Below, piece by piece: positions 1-4,925 of a stretch of DNA of 7,768 bases. The stretch spans positions 1 through 7,768 of the forward strand of contig CAIYGJ010000212.1 in the NCBI GenBank assembly GCA_903925705.1, written 5' to 3'. Numbering within the stretch: the stretch's first letter is position 1; every line of letters starts with the position of its first letter. Origin of the DNA: an uncultured Actinomycetes bacterium. Lineage in GTDB: Bacteria > Actinomycetota > Actinomycetes > S36-B12 > UBA5976. Made by a program: the position numbers and the translations under genes. The notes under the pieces are model-generated. The model ran no database searches. It worked only from the letters and a program-made list of their open reading frames with translations, and had not been told where the DNA came from.

Positions 1-546
1 AAATTCGCTCTGGACGCTAGTGACTGGATGGATTGCGTGACATTTGCCAGTTTCTTCAACAGTTGTTTCTGACAAACCGATGTAGCGGACTTTGCCGGAC
101 TCAACAAGGCCTGCCAGCGCTCCCCAAGTTTCTTCAATTGGGACTTCCGGATCAACACGATGTAGTTGATATAGATCTAGATAATCAGTGCCAAGCCTGC
201 GCAGCGAATCTTCACAAGCCTGACGAACATAATCTGGCTTGCCATTCTTTCCATATGAAGTCATGTTGACTGGAGTGAGTCCGCATTTAGAGGCGATTAT
301 CGCTTGGTCGCGCAACCCATCTTTGACTAAGTATTCGCCCAGGATCTCTTCATTGGTCCATGGGCCATAAACATCTGCTGTATCAAATAGCGTGATGCCC
401 AATTCAAGTGCGCGATGAATAGTTGCCCGGATTTCATCTTTGTCGGCGTCAGCGACGTTGTATCCCCAAGACATTGGCATGCAGCCAAGTCCTATGGCAC
501 TAACTTCTAGGTCGCGCAATTTTCTTGTTGGCATCAGATTTGTCAT
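1..546 (-). CDS. Aldo/keto reductase, N-terminal 182 residues (runs off left edge)
   Basis: NAD(P)H-dependent oxidoreductase of the aldo/keto reductase superfamily, a soluble TIM-barrel enzyme that reduces carbonyls; the physiological substrate cannot be told. Translating the reverse strand from ATG at 546 gives an open frame to base 1. It starts with a barrel-entry stretch (GLGCMPMSWG, about residues 19-28). The full catalytic tetrad is in its usual motifs: D55 and Y60 in FDTADVYG, K87 in ASKCG and H129 in LYQLHRVDP. The later GKVRYIGLSE motif is also present. The family is usually 310-340 residues, so a little over half is seen. It lies 53 bases beyond the GNAT gene on the same strand but has its own TAGAAT box exactly six bases before the ATG, so it may be transcribed separately as a leaderless mRNA. 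An in-frame ATG at codon 5 is a less likely start. It resembles the YakC/general stress branch. The family is sure; the role is not. Confidence 0.93.
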   Translation of the reverse strand, partial: MTNLMPTRKLRDLEVSAIGLGCMPMSWGYNVADADKDEIRATIHRALELGITLFDTADVYGPWTNEEILGEYLVKDGLRDQAIIASKCGLTPVNMTSYGKNGKPDYVRQACEDSLRRLGTDYLDLYQLHRVDPEVPIEETWGALAGLVESGKVRYIGLSETTVEETGKCHAIHPVTSVQSEF

Positions 547-552
547 GCCGTA

Positions 553-558
553 ATTCTA
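553..558 (-). promoter_or_regulatory. Candidate -10 box (TAGAAT) for the aldo/keto reductase
   Basis: Read on the minus strand, TAGAAT is followed by six bases and then the ATG at 546. This places the expected transcription start on or next to the A of the ATG, as in leaderless actinobacterial genes. No Shine-Dalgarno sequence sits at normal spacing, and no convincing -35 is visible. Confidence 0.5.
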
Positions 559-599
559 GTCTTTTCCGCTTTGCCTAAATTATTGCGAACTAACTCTGC

Positions 600-1040
600 C
601 TAGAAAACAAGGTCGTAACGACGAAATACTTCGTCCTTAACCCAGTTGCGGCCTTCATAAAGTGCCTGTGCTGGCAGGTTGTCGTTTGCTGTGCGCAAGA
701 ATACTCGGGTAGCTCCAGCGGCCTTAGCCGCTGCCTCAGCCACGTCCATCAATTCATTTGCGATTCCATTACCTCTAGCTGTTTCATCAACATACAGATC
801 GTTTAGTAACCAGATGCTTGAAAGAGACACTGTGGAGAAAGTTGGATACAGCAAAGTAAACCCAACTGCTTCCCCACTTACTCGCGCTATGAAAACTACA
901 GCCTCATCGTTACTGAGTCGTTGTTCCAGATAACTAAGAGTCTTGTCATTCTCGGGTTGTTTATAGAAAGCCCGATACTTCTCAACCAGAGCGTGCAGTT
1001 CTGGTAAATCGCTAACAGTAGCTCTAGATATCTCGCTCAC
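600..1040 (-). CDS. GNAT family N-acetyltransferase
   Basis: Small soluble enzyme (146 residues, full length for a single-domain GNAT) expected to move the acetyl group of acetyl-CoA onto an amine; the acceptor is unknown. The acetyl-CoA pyrophosphate-binding motif A is clear: strand LLNDLYVDETA (about 78-88) runs into R89-G-N-G-I-A94, matching R/Q-x-x-G-x-G/A, and then helix NELMDVAEAA. Motif B is NDNLPAQALYEGRNW (about 119-133), with the usual Tyr at 128. An early GFTLLYP strand is also typical of the HPA2-like subgroup. The start is GTG at 1040, only nine bases after the stop of the upstream DHA2 exporter on the same strand, with no strong Shine-Dalgarno. This indicates co-transcription and probably translational coupling. 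The pairing suggests the enzyme may modify the pump's substrate or a related toxic amine; that is inference. Confidence 0.93.
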   Translation of the reverse strand: MSEISRATVSDLPELHALVEKYRAFYKQPENDKTLSYLEQRLSNDEAVVFIARVSGEAVGFTLLYPTFSTVSLSSIWLLNDLYVDETARGNGIANELMDVAEAAAKAAGATRVFLRTANDNLPAQALYEGRNWVKDEVFRRYDLVF

Positions 1041-1049
1041 AACTACTCG

Positions 1050-2540
1050 CTATCCCACATGCACAGGTGCATCGTTTGCACCCAAAGTGTCCTTGTTGGC
1101 ATTGATCATGAAGACCCAAATTACTGCACCCAAGATCATAAAGCCTGCACTCCAAGTGAATGCAGCTGTGAAGCCTTCAGTCAGCCCTGTGGCTGTAGCT
1201 CCAGCATTTGCCGGATCCGTTGGATCGATCATGTTGTCAACGAAGTAGTTTGCTGTAGCAGTCACTGCAATTGTGTTCAAGAATGCGGTTCCAAGCGCAC
1301 CACCGATTTGTTGGGCTGTGTTCAGAACCGCCGAAGCCACACCAGCATCTCGATTTCCCACACCAAATAACGCAGTTGCAGAAATCGGAACGAATACAAG
1401 TCCCATACCCAAACTTAAAATCATCAAAGCCGGCAAGATGTGAGCGACATAAGTGCTATTTGGCTCCAAGCGAGTCAAAAGCAGCATGCCTGCGGTTGCC
1501 ATTAATAGTCCAATGAATGAGACGTAGCGTGGACCAAACTTTGGCAATGCCTGGGATGCAATTCCAGCACTGATTCCTACACCGACGGAGAACGGTAGGA
1601 ACAACAAACCTGCCTTGAGTGGTGAGTACTGCAAAATCCCCTGGAAGAAATAAGCCAAGAAAAGGAACATGCCAAACAAACCAGCGCCAACGATAAATGA
1701 TGTTAGATAGCTCGCCCCGCGATTGCGATCCAAAATTATCTTCATTGGAAGTAACGGGTGGCTAGTTCGGTTTTCAATTATGAAGAAACTTACGAGCAAT
1801 GCGATAGAGCCAGCAAACCACTTCAGCGTTGTTGGATCTGACCATCCCAATTCACCTGCTTGCGTGATTCCATAAACCAAAGAAACTAGACCCAGTGTTG
1901 AAGTTATGGCGCCTGGAATGTCATAGCGGGTATCGCCAGTGGTCTTGCTTTCATGGACATTTGGTATCGCCAAGGCAAAGGCTGCAATTGCAATTGGGAC
2001 GTTAACCAGAAGGCACCAGCGCCAAGAAGCATATTGAGTTAGAAGGCCACCAACAATTAAACCAATCGCAGCTCCACCAGCTGAAAGGCCTCCGTAAACG
2101 CCGAATGCTTTTGCCCGTTCTTTTGAATCGCTAAATGTAGTTGAAATAAGAGATAGCGCGGCTGGAGCAAGTAAGGCTGCGAAAGCACCTTGCAACGCGC
2201 GCGAAGCGAAAAGCATCTCTTGGTTCTGGGCAATGCCGCCGACTGCAGACGCGCCAGCAAATCCAAGAAGACCTGTCATGAAAGCCTTTTTACGTCCCCA
2301 GAAGTCCGCAATTCTGCCACCGAGTAAAAGTAATCCACCAAAAGCCAAGGTGTAACCAGTTACAACCCACTGACGATTGGCATCGGTGATACCAAGGTCG
2401 GCCTGGAGTGATGGAAGTGCGATGTTAACGATCGAGGCATCAAGCACAACCATTAATTGCGCGATGGCGATTACCATTAGCGCTCGCCATCGGTTTGGGT
2501 CTAATTGAGTTGGTGCTGTTGATGAACTCGTGGCTGACAT
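1050..2540 (-). CDS. MFS drug exporter, DHA2 (EmrB/QacA-like) 14-helix family
   Basis: Proton-driven multidrug or small-molecule exporter of the inner membrane. With the ATG at 2540 the protein is 496 residues, a normal DHA2 length, with about 14 hydrophobic segments. The DHA2 motif in helix 1 is LDASIVNIALP (residues 33-43, membrane-embedded D34). MFS motif A after helix 2 is GGRIADFWGRKK (74-85). A motif C-like glycine-rich stretch (GGAAIGLIVGG, 155-165) is followed by WRWCLLVNVP. The short C-terminus is polar (GANDAPVHVG). A start at 2555 is also open, but AGGAG lies four bases before the 2540 ATG and the extra five residues add nothing, so 2540 is preferred. The GNAT gene follows after nine bases. 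The gene is divergent from another MFS gene across 153 bases. Substrate unknown; family very sure. Confidence 0.95.
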   Translation of the reverse strand: MSATSSSTAPTQLDPNRWRALMVIAIAQLMVVLDASIVNIALPSLQADLGITDANRQWVVTGYTLAFGGLLLLGGRIADFWGRKKAFMTGLLGFAGASAVGGIAQNQEMLFASRALQGAFAALLAPAALSLISTTFSDSKERAKAFGVYGGLSAGGAAIGLIVGGLLTQYASWRWCLLVNVPIAIAAFALAIPNVHESKTTGDTRYDIPGAITSTLGLVSLVYGITQAGELGWSDPTTLKWFAGSIALLVSFFIIENRTSHPLLPMKIILDRNRGASYLTSFIVGAGLFGMFLFLAYFFQGILQYSPLKAGLLFLPFSVGVGISAGIASQALPKFGPRYVSFIGLLMATAGMLLLTRLEPNSTYVAHILPALMILSLGMGLVFVPISATALFGVGNRDAGVASAVLNTAQQIGGALGTAFLNTIAVTATANYFVDNMIDPTDPANAGATATGLTEGFTAAFTWSAGFMILGAVIWVFMINANKDTLGANDAPVHVG

Positions 2541-2544
2541 GGTG

Positions 2545-2549
2545 CTCCT
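2545..2549 (-). promoter_or_regulatory. Ribosome binding site (AGGAG) that fixes the DHA2 exporter start
   Basis: On the minus strand AGGAG lies four bases before ATG 2540 and inside the first codons of the longer open frame that starts at 2555. It therefore argues for the shorter, 496-residue product. Confidence 0.6.
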
Positions 2550-2663
2550 ACGCATTAAGTTGTCTTGGGTAACGCTGTCTCTTATTTTGACTCTTTAGTG
2601 TCCCACACCTGGTTGCAGAAACCGACAATCGCTGTGGGCGAATTTCGATTTCAAGGCATAAAG

Positions 2664-2677
2664 GTGAGGAGCCTCAC
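2664..2677. promoter_or_regulatory. Perfect palindrome GTGAGG-AG-CCTCAC, candidate operator
   Basis: Six-base arms around a two-base centre, ending four bases before the TAGTCT box of the plus-strand MFS gene. It would lie in the spacer between -35 and -10, where a bound repressor would block polymerase. It is in the shared divergent region of two transporter genes, so it might control one or both. No regulator gene is adjacent. Six-base arms can occur by chance, so the call rests mainly on location. Confidence 0.4.
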
Positions 2678-2681
2678 ACGG

Positions 2682-2687
2682 TAGTCT
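2682..2687 (+). promoter_or_regulatory. Candidate -10 box (TAGTCT), leaderless start of the MFS gene
   Basis: TAGTCT is followed by exactly six bases (AGGAAA) and then GTG at 2694, which puts the expected transcription start at the start codon. AGGAAA looks like a ribosome site but directly abuts the GTG, too close to work normally. No clear -35 is visible. Confidence 0.5.
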
Positions 2688-2693
2688 AGGAAA

Positions 2694-3923
2694 GTGCGCA
2701 CCTACTTAGATTTGTTCAAGATTCCGGGTGTTAAGCGCTTGATCGTAAGTGCCCTGCCCGGGCGACTGGCCTACGGCATGATTGCGCTAGCAACTTTCTT
2801 TTTTGTTCAGGATAAAACTGGATCTATCACTTTGGCTGGGATAGCAACTGGAGTAGAAACCATTTCCTCATCTTTAACGGCTGGCTTTCGCGGCAACCTA
2901 ATCGACAAGTGGGGACAAACTAAACCGCTCAGTATTTTTGTACCGTCATGGGTGGCACTTGTTGTCATCCTCAGCACAGTTTCCACGCCTACTGCAATTG
3001 TTGTGGTTTCGAGTTTGATCGGTTTGGCTTCACCACCGGTTAACCTCTCAACCCGACCGCTTTGGCGAGTTTTGGTGGGTCCGGAAAACTTACGAACTGC
3101 ATACGCCCTTGACACAACAATCTCCAGTTCAGCTATTGTCGCTGGCCCGGTATTGGCTACGGCATTTGCAATTTCAATTAGTGGAAGTGCTTCCCTTCGG
3201 GCAACGGCAGCCTTGATGGCAATTGGTGGCATTGCGATGATTCAAATGCCAGCTTCTCGGAACTGGAAACCAGAACCTACGCAAGGCAACTCCATGACCC
3301 TGTTGCGCAACAGGCAATTTCAAATCCTTGCAGTTGAAGGCTTGGTATTCGGCGTAGCTTGGGGCTTACTTGAAATTTCGATTCCAGCATTTTCAACTCT
3401 GCAAGGCACCCCTGGGCTTTCTGCGCCACTTTTAGCAACGCTGGCCGGCGCAAGTATTGTCGGTGGCTTGCTAATTGGTAGCCGTAAATCTTTAACAACT
3501 CCGTTGCAAGGTTTCAAGTGGGCCAGCCTTGGTGCATCGGTTGCTGCAATTCCTTTGGTGTTTACCGAGCCGGGTTGGTCAATGGCGATTGTCTTAGGCC
3601 TACTTGGCTTAGGCATGGGCTTCGCACAAGTTTTTCACTGGGAAGTTTTAGAAGCTGTGCGCCCGCAAGGCACAGCCACATCGGCACAAGCTTGGCTTTG
3701 GGCTGTCGAAGGTTCTATGTTGGCGGTTGGCACCGCGCTCGGCGGTTACCTAGTTGAAAACGTGAGTCCACAGTCGGCGCTCCTTGGTGTATCCATTGGA
3801 TTAATCATTTCCACGGTTTACATTTGGTTTTACGCGGCGGCGCGTCTGCTGCAGGCGGACAAGCCACTTTCTGAATCCCAAATGATTGAAGTATTGGCCG
3901 ACCTGGAATCCCCCGCTGAATAG
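2694..3923 (+). CDS. MFS transporter, 12-helix type
   Basis: Integral membrane secondary transporter of the major facilitator superfamily, 409 residues with about 12 hydrophobic segments, a normal length. A degenerate motif A after helix 2 (R66-G-N-L-I-D-K-W-G-Q-T-K77) supports the family. The region around 190-205 (RNWKPEPTQGNS) is the polar loop between the two six-helix halves, and LLRNRQFQIL opens the second half. The protein ends in an acidic cytoplasmic tail of about 27 residues. GTG at 2694 is chosen because it follows a TAGTCT box by six bases and the protein begins naturally there (MRTYLDLFKIPGVKRL). It is only distantly similar to the DHA2 pump opposite, so this is not a recent duplication. 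It is probably an exporter, since no sugar-porter signatures are seen. Substrate unknown. Confidence 0.9.
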   Translation: MRTYLDLFKIPGVKRLIVSALPGRLAYGMIALATFFFVQDKTGSITLAGIATGVETISSSLTAGFRGNLIDKWGQTKPLSIFVPSWVALVVILSTVSTPTAIVVVSSLIGLASPPVNLSTRPLWRVLVGPENLRTAYALDTTISSSAIVAGPVLATAFAISISGSASLRATAALMAIGGIAMIQMPASRNWKPEPTQGNSMTLLRNRQFQILAVEGLVFGVAWGLLEISIPAFSTLQGTPGLSAPLLATLAGASIVGGLLIGSRKSLTTPLQGFKWASLGASVAAIPLVFTEPGWSMAIVLGLLGLGMGFAQVFHWEVLEAVRPQGTATSAQAWLWAVEGSMLAVGTALGGYLVENVSPQSALLGVSIGLIISTVYIWFYAAARLLQADKPLSESQMIEVLADLESPAE

Positions 3924-3964
3924 TGCTGCCATTTGGAGGGCTTAACGGTGTCCGATTTTTTGGG

Positions 3965-3980
3965 GTTACTAGCCAGTAAC
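3965..3980. terminator. Weak hairpin after the MFS gene, possible terminator
   Basis: GTTACT-AGCC-AGTAAC forms a perfect six-pair stem with a four-base loop, 41 bases after the MFS stop. It is followed by ACTTTG rather than a U-run, so intrinsic termination would be weak. It may simply be a structured 3' end. Confidence 0.3.
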
Positions 3981-4057
3981 ACTTTGCGTAATAAAAAATT
4001 AACAAACACGTGGTGGTGTTCCGCCCACAGATGAAATAGATCTTCTGAGCGCGCGCG

Positions 4058-4067
4058 TAGACTAGTC
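4058..4067 (+). promoter_or_regulatory. Candidate -10 (TAGACT) overlapped by palindrome GACTAGTC, upstream of the XRE gene
   Basis: TAGACT at 4058-4063 matches the TAGnnT boxes seen elsewhere in the window and would give a leader of about 47 bases. The perfect 8-base palindrome GACTAGTC (4060-4067) overlaps it, the position expected for autoregulation by the XRE protein. The -35 region is poor, and an alternating GCGCGCGCG run (4049-4057) sits immediately upstream. Confidence 0.3.
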
Positions 4068-4116
4068 ACGAGCAATACTTAAGTACAACAACTTTTTAAA
4101 GTAGAACAGGAACCTA

Positions 4117-4377
4117 ATGGCATCCACATCGCAGAAGACACCTACCAATAAAACTGGCTTGGAATGGCTGCGCGCTCGCATGGAGAAATTAGGTTTTAAT
4201 TCACTCGAAGAAGTTGCTCAAGAGATTCAGATCAACCGCGGAAACCTGTACCGCTACTTTTCGCTAGAAACTAGGCCAAGTGTTGCCTTACTGCCAGATC
4301 TTTGCCGGGTATTGAAATCCTCGCCTGCCGAGGTACTAAAGGCGCTAGAAATCTTAGGACCGAACGATCGCCTGTGA
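4117..4377 (+). CDS. Small XRE/Cro-CI type helix-turn-helix protein
   Basis: An 86-residue single-domain DNA-binding protein, presumably a cytoplasmic regulator. A polar, lysine- and threonine-rich tail (1-13) precedes a five-helix XRE domain. Helix 1 is about 14-25 (GLEWLRARMEKL), helix 2 about 29-38 (SLEEVAQEIQ), and recognition helix 3 about 40-48 (NRGNLYRYF). Then comes the diagnostic P-x-x-x-L-L-P-D-L-C-R-V-L segment (54-66) with SPAEVLKAL. There is no sensor or effector domain. The ATG at 4117 has AGGA five bases upstream. The 3' end overlaps the convergent hypothetical gene by 24 bases. Targets are unknown; a palindrome over its likely -10 hints at autoregulation. It could equally be a prophage-like or toxin-antitoxin remnant, but no partner is seen on the same strand. 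Confidence 0.88.
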   Translation: MASTSQKTPTNKTGLEWLRARMEKLGFNSLEEVAQEIQINRGNLYRYFSLETRPSVALLPDLCRVLKSSPAEVLKALEILGPNDRL

Positions 4378-4635
4378 TCCGTACGTTGCACAGGGATCTA
4401 TTGTCGTAATAACTTGCGAGCCCGAGGCGTCACGGACAAATACCCGAGCTGGGGCTGTTTCATCTTGATGAAGTTGGCTCAACGCATGCTCAACTGCTTG
4501 ATTTAAATCATCTCGACAAAATTCAATACTGTGGGCTAAATCTTCACTTGCGCTCATAGTTAATCGAACGCGTGGACCGTCAAGTAATTCAACTCTCGGT
4601 GATACCGCTTCATCGGTCAGTACTAGCTCTAACAC
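4354..4635 (-). CDS. Hypothetical protein, about 93 residues, convergent with the XRE gene
   Basis: I do not recognise this protein. From GTG at 4635 it gives 93 residues, acidic and without membrane segments or Cys clusters. It appears to have a beta-rich N-terminal half (LELVLTDEAV, then RVELLDGPRVRLTMS), a helix (DDLNQAVEHALSQLHQDE) and a C-terminal strand pair (ARVFVRDASGSQVITTID). This balanced, charged composition looks coding. GTG 4635 is preferred because GGGGA lies just before it. A TTG at 4686 would add 17 residues, but that part uses AT-rich codons (ATA, AAA, AGG) unlike the rest and has no ribosome site. The last 24 bases run through the 3' end of the XRE gene on the other strand. 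A spurious frame remains possible. Confidence 0.6.
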   Translation of the reverse strand: MLELVLTDEAVSPRVELLDGPRVRLTMSASEDLAHSIEFCRDDLNQAVEHALSQLHQDETAPARVFVRDASGSQVITTIDPCATYGSQAIVRS

Positions 4636-4691
4636 AGTTCCCCTTTTTATTTCTTCATCTATTCCGTTATTTAACTCAAACGCCAACGTTA

Positions 4692-4719
4692 TTGACAGCG
4701 TTGCAGATATGCATCTTAT
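4692..4719 (+). promoter_or_regulatory. Candidate sigma-70 promoter (TTGACA, 16 bases, TCTTAT)
   Basis: The -35 is a perfect TTGACA (4692-4697), the only one noted in an intergenic region here. The -10 (4714-4719) matches four of six consensus positions. Transcription would start near 4726 and read a leader of about 200 bases towards the Nramp-like gene, or a separate small RNA. Confidence 0.35.
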
Positions 4720-4736
4720 CGAAATTCATACTCTTT

Positions 4737-4830
4737 ACTTGGGCTAGCATTCCTCGCGTGTTGCATATCGAAAACATTTGCCTTCGTACCATAACTGGGA
4801 CCCCTGACAATTCCACCAGATTGCCCAAGT
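4737..4830 (+). repeat. 8-base inverted repeat (ACTTGGGC / GCCCAAGT) enclosing 78 bases
   Basis: ACTTGGGC at 4737-4744 is exactly complementary in reverse to GCCCAAGT at 4823-4830, with one further U-G pair possible outside. Inside, a bulged stem TA(t)CGAA/TTCGTA can form. An RNA from the promoter at 4692-4719 would begin about ten bases before the first arm, so this could be the closing stem of a structured leader or small RNA. An 8-base match in a region this size has a substantial chance of being accidental. Confidence 0.3.
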
Positions 4831-4836
4831 GACACA

Positions 4837-4845
4837 CCCCCCCCC
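4837..4845. repeat. Homopolymer run of nine Cs
   Basis: C9 preceded by ACACA, about 80 bases before the Nramp-like start. Such a run is unusual in a genome of about half G+C. It may vary in length by slippage or be an assembly error. Confidence 0.9.
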
Positions 4846-4891
4846 GCTATTTCTCAGAAATATTCAATTAATAACCGGATAAATCGAAAAA

Positions 4892-4919
4892 TTATCAATC
4901 ATTAACAACTGGGTAGAGT
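4892..4919 (+). promoter_or_regulatory. Promoter of the Nramp-like gene (TTATCA, 16 bases, TAGAGT)
   Basis: TAGAGT (4914-4919) is followed by six bases (TGGCTC) and the GTG at 4926, which suggests a leaderless mRNA. A partial -35, TTATCA, lies at 4892-4897. No Shine-Dalgarno precedes the GTG. Confidence 0.55.
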
Positions 4920-4925
4920 TGGCTC

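Larger units (their letters stand above)
4636..4925. other. Gene-free control region upstream of the Nramp-like gene
   Basis: These 290 bases hold no credible gene. A plus-strand frame running through 4572-4832 is the shadow of the hypothetical gene plus noncoding sequence. The visible content is a TTGACA-type promoter (4692-4719), an 8-base inverted repeat (4737-4744 with 4823-4830), a run of nine Cs (4837-4845), an AT-rich stretch (about 4850-4910) and the leaderless-type promoter of the transporter. Confidence 0.6.

Noticed and set aside
1059..1516. Plus-strand open frames (1059-1370 and 1271-1516) inside the DHA2 pump
   Set aside because: Cys- and Ser-rich, low-quality translations lying antisense to a well-supported transporter; no ribosome sites or domains.
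2602..2638. CCCACA ... TGTGGG inverted repeat in the divergent MFS region
   Set aside because: Six-base arms 25 bases apart with no extension; expected by chance and not aligned with a promoter element.
2807..3232. Minus-strand frame of 141 residues inside the 12-helix MFS gene
   Set aside because: Antisense shadow of a coding membrane protein; no recognisable motif or start signal.
4001..4020. AACAC-GTGGTG-GTGTT hairpin
   Set aside because: Only a five-pair stem with no U-run and no clear position relative to a gene end or promoter; likely chance.
4572..4832. Plus-strand frame of 86 residues
   Set aside because: Begins antisense to the hypothetical gene and runs through intergenic sequence; no domain or ribosome site. 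It cannot be fully excluded, but nothing supports it.
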